The notes below the pieces were generated by a model. It saw nothing but the letters and a program-made list of their open reading frames with translations. It had not been told where the DNA came from and did not search any database. Source: MGBC163016 sp964462135 (GTDB taxonomy: Bacteria > Actinomycetota > Coriobacteriia > Coriobacteriales > Eggerthellaceae). From it: a DNA stretch of 64,000 nucleotides. The stretch is taken from the NCBI GenBank assembly GCA_964462135.1, contig CAYWWK010000001.1, forward strand, positions 124,001-188,000, read 5' to 3'. The position numbers and the translations under genes are program-made. Below are positions 53,609-60,901 of this stretch, piece after piece; within the stretch, counting starts at the first letter, position 1; each line of letters opens with the position of its first letter.

Positions 53609-53800
53609 TTCGCATCAGCCGCCGTACGTAACGTTGCAGAAGATGGGGATGCGGCCGCATTAGAGCGTCTTGGCATGACCTTTGCCAAGACTACACTTTC
53701 CAGATAGCGGGATCGATCGTTTTCTCACCTTCCCTTCGCCATGATCTTTGGTGATGACATATCCTGAATGGGATTGGTTCCTGCACCTTGAAAGCTTCAT
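53609..53800 (+). repeat. Inter-cassette element B, copy 1
   Basis: Starts TTCGCATCAGCCGCCGTACG and ends GCACCTTGAAAGCTTCAT. It contains a perfect hairpin, GTCTTGGCA (53667-53675) with TGCCAAGAC (53683-53691). The same element precedes the other two truncated rhs cassettes and also closes the array. In one frame the copies share a protein-like reading (AVRNVAED ... LGMTFAKT), hinting at a decayed gene. Confidence 0.75.
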
Positions 53801-53851
53801 TCAATAACTTGTGGTTGCATCTCAGGTGACGCTCTCTATGAGCGGGACGTC

Positions 53852-56623
53852 ATGGGCAACGTCACGAAGGTGACTGACGCGCTTGGGCGTGCGACCACCT
53901 ACGCCTACGATGCGGAAAGCAACCTCACCCAAGTGACGAGCCCGGCAGGTTCGGTTGAGAGCATGGCCTATGACCTAAAGGGGCGCATGTCTTCCCTGAC
54001 CTCTCCTTCAGGTGCCAACACGCGCTATGACTATGACGTACTGGACAACCTGCTTGCCAAGTCCTTTGCAGACGCCTCTGCAGAGGACGTCACCTATTCT
54101 TATGACGGTGAAGGGCAAAAGGTCAGTCGCTCTGATAAGACAGGGGAAGCCACCTTCACCTATGACGGGGCCGGCCGTCTTGCCTCTGAGACCGATGGGT
54201 TCGGCCAGAAGCTTGAGTATGCCTACGATGATGCAGGACGCTTGGCTTCCATCACCTACCCGGAAGGGGAAGTGGCAACCTACGCCTATGATGAAGTAGG
54301 GAACTTAGCATCCGTCACCGCTCCTGAGGGCATCTATGCTTATGCTTACGATGATGCAGCACGTCCAGTGGCGCTCACACGTCCGGATGGGTCTGTCACG
54401 CGTACTGCCTATGACAAGACAGGCAACGTCACCCATGTGGTGAACGAAGGGGCAGATGGGAAGGAACTGTCAGCCTTCTCCTATACCTACGATCCGGAAG
54501 GGCGCATAGTCTCTGAAGATTCTTCGGTCGTGGGGGAAGATGGCGCAACTCACGAGGCGCAACGTACCTTCACCTACACCCCCGCAGGCAAGCTGGCAGG
54601 GGTGGAAGCCACAGAGGATGGCAGAACCTTCACGGAGCGTTATGACTATGACGATGCTGGCAACCGCATCCACCTTGTCCGTGAGGGAGCGGATGCGGAT
54701 GATGTCACCTACACCTATGACGCTGATGATCGGCTCACAGAGGAAGTGAGTGCGGCCCATGGCGTGACCTCATATGTCTATGATGCGGATGGACAGCTTG
54801 TCTCCAAGACAGGACCTGACGAGACGCTTTCCTTAAGCTATGGCGTTGAAGGCAGGCTTGAGGCAGTCATGTCAGGAGATCTTCTGTACATGGCAGCCGT
54901 CTATGACGGGGATGGCAACAAGACGTCTTCTGCCACCCTCTATCACACCTCCCGCACGTTGCCCGATGATCCTGTTGCCCTCACAGGAGCGGAGATCATA
55001 GGAGGCATCACCGGTGGGGATGAAGGGGATGTGCGCATCTTCGAGGGTGTCATCTCCGCGGCCATGCATGCCATGGCGGCACTCACAGGAGGCATGTCTG
55101 CCTGCGCGAACCCCGCCCTGGCTCCTGAGGCGGTGCCCCTTGCCTGCCGTCTGGCATCTGACATCTTCGGGCGGGGTGCAAGCTATGTACCGCAAGGTCT
55201 GCCTGATCTTTTCCTGCGCATGCGTGACGGGAAGGCGACCAAGGCCTTGGCACGCTCCCTTCTGCCGAAGGCCTCCTTCACCACGACTGATGAGGCCTAT
55301 GACATCACAAGCTATGTCACCTCAAGCCTCTTCGAGGTGCCTGAGGTGCTTGCCACCTCATCCACCCGTGATGGGAAGACTTCTGTCTTCTATGGGCTTC
55401 AAAGACTCTCTGAGGTACGGGAAGGTGCGGCAGAGGTATTCCTCCATGACGGACGAGGATCAGTTGCACAGACAATACTGGGATCAAGCGTTGCCTCTTG
55501 GCATCGCTATGGCGCATTCGGTAAGGTCACTGCTGGCAGTGACACGCAGGAGAGGACCTTTTTCGGCTACGACTCAGAAGAGCAGGACCCTCTGACCGGC
55601 CTTCTCTACCTCAGGGCACGCTACTACGACACTTCATCAGCCCGCTTCGGAGTGGCTGACACCTATCTGGGCAACACCTTCGATCCCATAACCCAAAACC
55701 GCTATCTCTACTGCGCGTCAGACCCGGTGAACCATGCAGACCCGACGGGACACTACACCCAGAGGGATCTTTTGAACTGGGGTTTGTCAAGAGGAGGGCG
55801 TGCAGGGGATATTGCCCGCACCATTCTCATGAAGAGATCCTATTCAGCAAGCAATGCAGCACAAAAGGCTTCCCAAAGCTTCGGTCGTCTCTTTCCGGGT
55901 TCATGGCTGCAGTCTCCAAGTCCCTCGCAATACAAGGTAACCGGGTACAGCAATGCGGCCTGGGGAAACCGCAACGGCAGGATAAACAAGTCCTCCGGCA
56001 ACTCTTCCAACGGCAAGACCTACGCTGATCAGGCACGAGAGCTCTTCTTCCGCATCTATTGCGGAAGTGCCGATTCGATGAGTGATGCTCCTGCGGACAG
56101 CTGGAGCGCCATGGGTGCGAACATGCATGATTTCGCCAATCGATACTTCATGATTCCAATCGTCGGCACAGCAGTTGATTGGCTTGCCTACGTCTCGGAG
56201 AAAAACGTTGGGATGACAGCACTATATTCGCTGCTCACGCTCTCCGAAGTGTTGGCGGTAGGTGGTGCCGTCACAGCTGGAAAGACCGTCATCAGGATCG
56301 CGACGACCGCAAGCAAATCCGATGATGTGGCCGACATCATCAAAGCGGGGAAGACCGCTGCGACATCGGCAACGCCGAACACGACGAGCAAGGTTTCTGA
56401 AACGTCGGCGATGATAACCGAGTGGTTGGGCGATGGAGCTAAGTTCATTAGAAATAGCAACGATGACGCGGTGCTTCTATCGGCTGATTACACAAAAAGA
56501 GTCAGATTTGACTTCAATCATCCAGCACAGCATACATATCCTCATATGCATGTGGAAGAATTAGTGAATGGACAATGGATAAAATCGGGTCCGATTTTTC
56601 CAGCAGATATTCCAGGCAAATGA
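53852..56623 (+). CDS. Orphan rhs-CT cassette 2 (N-terminally truncated)
   Basis: Open for 923 residues from an internal ATG, but rhs homology begins at about 53836 without a signal, promoter or good ribosome-binding site. It matches the main rhs gene from about 49865 to 51779; a stretch of about 315 bp (main 50311-50625) and the last 182 bp (55571-55752) are identical to it. After the core the linker is YTQRDLLNWGLSRGGRA. The toxin tip (about the last 75 residues) carries RVRFDFNHPAQHTYPHMHVE and ends IFPADIPGK, resembling polymorphic-toxin tips of a histidine-rich type (perhaps type 24), probably a nuclease. It is likely silent unless recombined into the full gene. Confidence 0.8.
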   Translation: MGNVTKVTDALGRATTYAYDAESNLTQVTSPAGSVESMAYDLKGRMSSLTSPSGANTRYDYDVLDNLLAKSFADASAEDVTYSYDGEGQKVSRSDKTGEATFTYDGAGRLASETDGFGQKLEYAYDDAGRLASITYPEGEVATYAYDEVGNLASVTAPEGIYAYAYDDAARPVALTRPDGSVTRTAYDKTGNVTHVVNEGADGKELSAFSYTYDPEGRIVSEDSSVVGEDGATHEAQRTFTYTPAGKLAGVEATEDGRTFTERYDYDDAGNRIHLVREGADADDVTYTYDADDRLTEEVSAAHGVTSYVYDADGQLVSKTGPDETLSLSYGVEGRLEAVMSGDLLYMAAVYDGDGNKTSSATLYHTSRTLPDDPVALTGAEIIGGITGGDEGDVRIFEGVISAAMHAMAALTGGMSACANPALAPEAVPLACRLASDIFGRGASYVPQGLPDLFLRMRDGKATKALARSLLPKASFTTTDEAYDITSYVTSSLFEVPEVLATSSTRDGKTSVFYGLQRLSEVREGAAEVFLHDGRGSVAQTILGSSVASWHRYGAFGKVTAGSDTQERTFFGYDSEEQDPLTGLLYLRARYYDTSSARFGVADTYLGNTFDPITQNRYLYCASDPVNHADPTGHYTQRDLLNWGLSRGGRAGDIARTILMKRSYSASNAAQKASQSFGRLFPGSWLQSPSPSQYKVTGYSNAAWGNRNGRINKSSGNSSNGKTYADQARELFFRIYCGSADSMSDAPADSWSAMGANMHDFANRYFMIPIVGTAVDWLAYVSEKNVGMTALYSLLTLSEVLAVGGAVTAGKTVIRIATTASKSDDVADIIKAGKTAATSATPNTTSKVSETSAMITEWLGDGAKFIRNSNDDAVLLSADYTKRVRFDFNHPAQHTYPHMHVEELVNGQWIKSGPIFPADIPGK

Positions 56624-56632
56624 AAGGACGAG

Positions 56633-56824
56633 ATGAAAATCGTAGATTGTTCCTTTGGGGCTGCAAAAGATCTAGATCAAATATGTCTTTATCTGACAAA
56701 GGAGGAAATGAAGGAGTTAGCAGATTCTTTGAATTTACTTTTAAAGGATTCTGATTCATCACGACATGAACATGTAAACAGTTTAGATTACAAGAAAGAG
56801 TTAACTGTTCTGCATGAAGTCTGA
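56633..56824 (+). CDS. Probable immunity protein for cassette 2, short copy
   Basis: A 63-residue protein starting 9 bp after the toxin stop with AAAGGA four bases before its ATG. The pattern YLTKEEMKELADSLNLLL followed by HEHVNSLDYKKELTV is shared with the 84-residue protein encoded at 56984-57238, so the two are paralogues. This copy stops about 15 residues earlier and may be complete or slightly cut. It is predicted to bind and block the cassette 2 toxin; this rests on position and the tandem arrangement. Confidence 0.65.
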   Translation: MKIVDCSFGAAKDLDQICLYLTKEEMKELADSLNLLLKDSDSSRHEHVNSLDYKKELTVLHEV

Positions 56825-56851
56825 TCGCTCTAGTGAGGATCAAATCACGTA

Positions 56852-56877
56852 AGTCATAGGGACGGGTTTTCCTGACT
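56852..56877 (+). repeat. REP-like palindrome between paired immunity genes
   Basis: AGTCA and TGACT flank GGGACGGGTTTTCC. A second GGGACGGG palindrome-like piece lies near 56914-56930. These REP-like units separate the two paralogous immunity genes. Confidence 0.5.
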
Positions 56878-56983
56878 CTGCTATCCGTTCGGTGGTATTG
56901 GGGGTGGTATTGGGGACGGGACCATTGGGCCATGCGGGATCGTTTCCTTTTTTGGACCTATTCCACTTCGCTTAAAGGACAGG

Positions 56984-57238
56984 ATGATCATTATGCGAAT
57001 TTATGATGAAGTGCATGAGCAATCTCTACCTAGAGTGATGCTCTTTTTGACAAAAAAGGAACTACGAGAACTTTATGGATATATCGAGGATTTGATGACA
57101 AGTCCAATTTGCGATCATATCCACCTAATGGATGGCGAATACAGGCGTGAGATTACCATTGCGAGTTATTCAGAAACAGAAAAGAATACCTTTGCGAAGC
57201 AATTCAATGAGCTTGTTCAAAAGGATGACCTCGCTTAA
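56984..57238 (+). CDS. Second probable immunity protein, paralogue of the preceding one
   Basis: An 84-residue protein with FLTKKELRELYGYIEDLM and CDHIHLMDGEYRREITIA, matching the preceding 63-residue protein in order and spacing of motifs. The AAAGGA-N4-ATG arrangement is the same too; an ATG nine bases later is possible. It sits alone, with no toxin tip directly before it, so it may protect against a related toxin variant carried by kin or formerly present here. Confidence 0.65.
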   Translation: MIIMRIYDEVHEQSLPRVMLFLTKKELRELYGYIEDLMTSPICDHIHLMDGEYRREITIASYSETEKNTFAKQFNELVQKDDLA

Positions 57239-57263
57239 TAAGGTTCGTGTAGGGGTCACGAGG

Positions 57264-57290
57264 GAGCCACGGGGACGGTTCTCCTGACTC
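57264..57290 (+). repeat. REP-like palindrome (GGGACGG family)
   Basis: GAGCCA (57264-57269) pairs, with one mismatch, with TGACTC (57285-57290) around CGGGGACGGTTCTCC. It lies directly upstream of element A copy 2, the same order as at 62985-63072. Confidence 0.6.
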
Positions 57291-57309
57291 TATCATCACT
57301 TCGCTTCGC

Positions 57310-57420
57310 TCAAAAATGTCATTGCCTGTGGTTTTGTATACCACAGGCAATCATGCATTCAAGCGCTTGGCGTTGTGACGAGGGTATGAATCTGTTTTGA
57401 TGTAGCGTAAGCGTCGCATG
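57310..57420 (+). repeat. Repeat element A, copy 2
   Basis: Begins GCTCAAAAATGTC; its 12-bp hairpin pairs 57323-57334 with 57342-57353. It matches copies at 42406 and 63029 and then diverges after GTAGCGTAAG. The hairpin could end the preceding immunity transcript. Confidence 0.75.
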
Positions 57421-57555
57421 AACGATCGCAAGGGAGTTCATACGTACGGTTGCCTTTGTTGCGGGCAGAAATGCCCCTCCGAGTGAGGCAAGCCGCTGCT
57501 TCGCAGACGGCTTCCGCTACGAGTCTACGTTACGCACCACGAAGGAGCGATGACG

Positions 57556-57767
57556 TTCGCATCAGTCGCCGTACGTAACGTTGCAGATCATAGGGATGTG
57601 TCCGCGTTCATGCGTCTTGGCATGACCTTTGCCAAGACTGCACTTTTCTAGCAGGTCGGATGGGGTTGTCGTCCAGGCGTGATCCTTCCTTGGGTCTTCC
57701 CTTCGCCATGATCTTTGGTGGTGATCTATCCTGTATGGGATCGCTGCTTGCACCTTGAAAGCTTCAT
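57556..57767 (+). repeat. Inter-cassette element B, copy 2
   Basis: Starts TTCGCATCAGTCGCCGTACG and ends GCACCTTGAAAGCTTCAT, directly ahead of the truncated rhs of cassette 3. The hairpin arms are 57614-57622 and 57630-57638. It is most similar to copy 3 (shared GCAGGTCGGATGGGGTTGTC segment). Confidence 0.75.
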
Positions 57768-57773
57768 GCATGA

Positions 57774-59708
57774 TTGTGTGATTGTTCTTCTGACGAAGCG
57801 CTTTCCTATAGCTATGGCGTTGAAGGCAGGCTTGAGGCAGTCATGTCAGGGGATCTTCTCTACATGGCAGCCGTCTATGACGGGGATGGCAACAAGACGT
57901 CTTCTGCCACCCTCTATCACACCTCCCGCACGTTGCCCGATGATCCTGTCGCCTTGGCAGGGGCGGAGATCATAGGTGACATCACCGGTGGGGATGAGGG
58001 GGATGTGCGTACCTTCGAGGGTGCCCTCTCAGCGGCCATGCATGCCATGGCGGCACTCACAGGAGGCATGTCTGCCTGCGTGAACCCCGCCCTAGCTCCT
58101 GAGGCGGTACCCCTTGCCTGCCAGATAGCAAGGAATGCGTTCGGCCATGGATGGAGTGCTGTTCCCCAGAATCTGCCTGATCTTTTCCTGCGCATGCGTG
58201 ACGGGAAGGCGACCAAGGCCCTGGCACGTGTCCTCATGCCGCATCCATCCCTCAGCGTGACCGATGAGGAATACGATGTGAGAAGCTATATCACCTCAAG
58301 CCTCTTCGAGGTGCCAGAGGTGCTTGCCACCTCATCCACCCGTGATGGGAAGACCTCTGTCTTCTATGGACTACAAAGGCTCTCTGAGGTACGTGAAGGT
58401 GCGGCAGAGGCATTTCTCCATGACGGACGAGGATCGGTTGCACAGACGATATTGGGATCAAGCGTTGCCTCTTGGCATCGCTATGGTGCCTTCGGAAAGG
58501 TCACTGCTGGCAGTGACACCCATGAGAGAACTTTTTTCGGCTATGACTCAGAAGAGCAGGACCCTCTGACCGGCCTTCTCTACCTCAGGGCACGCTACTA
58601 CGACACTTCATCAGCCCGCTTCGGAGTGGCTGACACCTATCTGGGCAACACCTTCGATCCCATAACCCAAAACCGCTATCTCTACTGCGCGTCAGACCCG
58701 GTGAACCATGCAGACCCGACGGGACATTTCATATTCGGGAGCAGCTCATCGTACAATCTCGGGTATTCGACGACCATCAGTTCCATACGCATCAGCAGGC
58801 GCCCGAGTGCCTCCCATCCGAACTGGTACAAGCCAACAGGTGGCACCCGCATAAACGGGGACAGCTTCGCGAACCTCCCCGGTCAGCTCACGACGAAGTC
58901 AACGCTCATTCCCACCTGGTCATCCAAGGCGACGAAGAAGGCTCAGGCCGATTACAACACCAACACCGCCTTGGGTATCGCCGCCATAAGGGATGGCAAC
59001 TATGAACTTGCCAAGATTTACATGGGAGCGGCACGCGCGACCATCGACGAATACCTGCGGGTCTACTGCGGAGGGGACAGGGCATATCTCAAGCAGATAA
59101 ACGAGATTACCGGGAAGCTGTCCTTGCCCCTTACGCTTGTTCCCATCCTTGGTACCTACAATGATCTTCTGCATTTCTCCTCTGAGGGCAATGGCGTTAT
59201 GTCAGCTCTCTATGCCATTATGTTCGCGATAGAGGCCGGAACCTTTGGTTTGGCCGCTGCGGGCACTACCTGGATCAAGACTGGCACCAAGGTTGCGATA
59301 GGCGCTGGCATGAGGGAAGCAGCCGAGACGACTGCAAAGGCCGCTAATGCTTCAAGAGCGATTGTTGGTGGAGAGGTAAGGATAGGAAATACAACTATAA
59401 GGAATTCGGCAGATGCAGCCCGTCTCATAGTCATTGCAGAAAGAAAAGGGCATGCGATTGACATGAAAAAAGCCGATGATTTTCATAGGGCAGGACTGTT
59501 CCTAGATGAAGATTACCTCTCAAAGGGGACTGTATTCAATAACGATGGAGGAACAGGTATTTTATTGCAAGTTGAAGGAGAACTTAATAACAAAAAAGGT
59601 ATCTTTGAATATGTAGTAGAGGCTGATGGGAAGGTATCACATCAATTCTTTGTTGAAGGTGGCACTATCACAGGGAAGACGAACTCGAAGGCAAGGAGCG
59701 ATGGATGA
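57774..59708 (+). CDS. Orphan rhs-CT cassette 3 (N-terminally truncated)
   Basis: Open for 644 residues; the first eight or so residues come from spacer sequence and rhs homology starts at about 57795, near the end of the YD shell. Core 58545-58726 is identical to the other copies. The following 378 bp of pre-toxin linker (58727-59104, beginning FIFGSSSSYNLG) are identical to the main gene and then drift, so this cassette shares the main gene's linker class but has another tip. The tip ends with FEYVVEADGKVSHQFFVEGG, a pattern met in other Rhs tails; its activity is unknown to me. No promoter is visible. A 4-bp overlap joins it to its immunity gene. Confidence 0.8.
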   Translation: MCDCSSDEALSYSYGVEGRLEAVMSGDLLYMAAVYDGDGNKTSSATLYHTSRTLPDDPVALAGAEIIGDITGGDEGDVRTFEGALSAAMHAMAALTGGMSACVNPALAPEAVPLACQIARNAFGHGWSAVPQNLPDLFLRMRDGKATKALARVLMPHPSLSVTDEEYDVRSYITSSLFEVPEVLATSSTRDGKTSVFYGLQRLSEVREGAAEAFLHDGRGSVAQTILGSSVASWHRYGAFGKVTAGSDTHERTFFGYDSEEQDPLTGLLYLRARYYDTSSARFGVADTYLGNTFDPITQNRYLYCASDPVNHADPTGHFIFGSSSSYNLGYSTTISSIRISRRPSASHPNWYKPTGGTRINGDSFANLPGQLTTKSTLIPTWSSKATKKAQADYNTNTALGIAAIRDGNYELAKIYMGAARATIDEYLRVYCGGDRAYLKQINEITGKLSLPLTLVPILGTYNDLLHFSSEGNGVMSALYAIMFAIEAGTFGLAAAGTTWIKTGTKVAIGAGMREAAETTAKAANASRAIVGGEVRIGNTTIRNSADAARLIVIAERKGHAIDMKKADDFHRAGLFLDEDYLSKGTVFNNDGGTGILLQVEGELNNKKGIFEYVVEADGKVSHQFFVEGGTITGKTNSKARSDG

Positions 59709-60439
59709 GCGAAGACGGTTTACAGCTATCATCTTCGTCTTTTGCAGAGCGTTTTGGATTAAGAGCAATGACGCCTTACAATTCTTTTTCCATCAGTACA
59801 TCTTTAGACAGGTTAAGGGATCAAACCCAGCTTAATTGGGCGCTTGTCATCTTAGCCGTGGCTGGGAAATATCTTCCGGAACAGTCTATACTTGATTATG
59901 CTTTGCAAGTTCTAGATGAACACTCTGATGAGATTGTAGAGCAGCTTGCACTGCTCCGTTTCGAGGCCAATCCTGATCGTTCTCGTCTGGATTCCCTTAT
60001 ATCAAAGCTCATCAAGAAGATACCTTTGCCCAAATGGGAATATGGATTTGAACAGTTGTTCTATATAGCTGTTGATTGGCTCTACCTTCAATGGGAGGAA
60101 CTCGATGATCCTGCATTATCGCTATATGACCTTGATGATGACTTCTACTACATAGAGCGAGGTAGCGTTTTTAATTACCACAATTCCTGGCCTGAGGGTG
60201 CTAGAACAAGACAGGAACTGTGCGATTGTATGTATGAGAGGGTCATTCGTTTCTTGCAAGAGGAGAAACAGAGGCTGGATACCTTTCATTTTGACAATCC
60301 GAATGACTTAAGATCTTTAGATGATGTCTACGACTGCTGGGAGCGATTCAGCAGTTACGATCTGCCGCATTTTATTCAAGTAGAGCATGAGAGTCACGGG
60401 GACGGGGAGGTGCGGACCGTGAGTTTGGGACGCTCCTAA
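59705..60439 (+). CDS. Probable immunity protein for cassette 3
   Basis: A 244-residue, acidic, soluble helical protein rich in aromatic residues (NWALVILAVAGKYLPEQSIL near 44-63; LYDLDDDFYYIERG near 140). The ATG overlaps the toxin stop by 4 bp. I do not recognise the family with confidence. The last 19 or so residues (from ESHGDGEVRT on) are translated from a GGGACGG REP-like sequence, so a repeat has apparently replaced or extended the original C-terminus. Confidence 0.7.
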   Translation: MSEDGLQLSSSSFAERFGLRAMTPYNSFSISTSLDRLRDQTQLNWALVILAVAGKYLPEQSILDYALQVLDEHSDEIVEQLALLRFEANPDRSRLDSLISKLIKKIPLPKWEYGFEQLFYIAVDWLYLQWEELDDPALSLYDLDDDFYYIERGSVFNYHNSWPEGARTRQELCDCMYERVIRFLQEEKQRLDTFHFDNPNDLRSLDDVYDCWERFSSYDLPHFIQVEHESHGDGEVRTVSLGRS

Positions 60440-60445
60440 ACTCAC
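60419..60445 (+). repeat. REP-like palindrome with alternative stem, copy 1
   Basis: GTGAGTTTGGGA (60419-60430) pairs with TCCTAAACTCAC (60434-60445), one G-T pair, loop CGC. It overlaps the end of the immunity gene. The GGGACG head is shared with the GAGTCA-type palindromes while the stem differs. Confidence 0.6.
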
Positions 60446-60463
60446 GTGCTTCGCGCAATCATG

Positions 60464-60490
60464 GAGTCACGGGGCCGGTTCTCCTGACTC
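60464..60490 (+). repeat. REP-like palindrome (GGGGCCGG variant)
   Basis: GAGTCA (60464-60469) pairs with TGACTC (60485-60490) around CGGGGCCGGTTCTCC, differing by one base from the common GGGACGG head. Confidence 0.6.
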
Positions 60491-60562
60491 TATCATCCAT
60501 TCGTTCATTACTTCGACGGTTGGGTTAAAAAGTAACGTGTGCTTACAACAGAAGACCCTTCT

Positions 60563-60596
60563 GCGTGAGTTTGGGACGCGGCTCCTAAACTCACGC
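60563..60596 (+). repeat. REP-like palindrome with alternative stem, copy 2
   Basis: GCGTGAGTTTGGGA (60563-60576) pairs with TCCTAAACTCACGC (60583-60596), loop CGCGGC. It is 144 bp from copy 1 and shares the following GCTTCGC.CAATCATG. Confidence 0.6.
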
Positions 60597-60677
60597 GCTT
60601 CGCACAATCATGTGCGCCGCAAGGGCCTTCGCTACATGCTGCGAGTCTTTGTTGCACGCCATGAAGGTATGATGACC

Positions 60678-60901
60678 TTCGCATCAGCCGCCGTACGTAA
60701 CGTTGCAGATCATGGGATGCAGCCGCGTTAGAGCGTCTTGGTATGACCTTTGCCAAGACTGCACTTTTCTAGCAGGTCGGATGGGGTTGTCGTCCAGGCG
60801 TGATCCTTCCTTGAATCTTCCCTTCGACACGTTCCCTTCGCCATGATCTTCGATGTTAGAATCCATTCCAGCAGCAAGTTCTTGCACCTTGATATCTTCA
60901 T
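60678..60901 (+). repeat. Inter-cassette element B, copy 3
   Basis: Starts TTCGCATCAGCCGCCGTACG and ends CTTGCACCTTGATATCTTCAT, ahead of the shortest rhs fragment. The hairpin is kept with one G-T pair (GTCTTGGTA with TGCCAAGAC). One base is lost relative to copy 2 near 60710, and about 15 bp are inserted (TTCGACACG region). Confidence 0.75.

Larger units (their letters stand above)
53199..53833 (+). other. Gene-free inter-cassette spacer 1
   Basis: This 635-bp stretch has no convincing gene. It holds a REP-like palindrome at 53466-53492 (GAGTCA ... TGACTC around a GGGAACGG head) and element B at 53609-53800, and then passes straight into rhs core homology at about 53836. Short open frames here are remnants or chance. 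Confidence 0.7.
57239..57790 (+). other. Gene-free inter-cassette spacer 2
   Basis: This 550-bp stretch holds, in order, a REP-like palindrome (57264-57290), element A copy 2 (57310 to about 57420), a diverged GTGAGGCAAGCCG unit near 57483, and element B copy 2 (57556-57767). Rhs core homology resumes at about 57795. No gene is seen. Confidence 0.75.
60440..60842 (+). other. Gene-free inter-cassette spacer 3
   Basis: About 400 bp containing a GAGTCA/TGACTC palindrome (60464-60490), the second alternative-stem palindrome (60563-60596) and most of element B copy 3 (from 60678). No gene is seen. Confidence 0.7.

Noticed and set aside
53491..53688. Short minus-strand frame beginning MAKVMPRRSNAAAS in element B, recurring at 60508
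   Set aside because: Shared only because element B is repeated; the remainder of the two frames differs and no ribosome-binding site precedes them.
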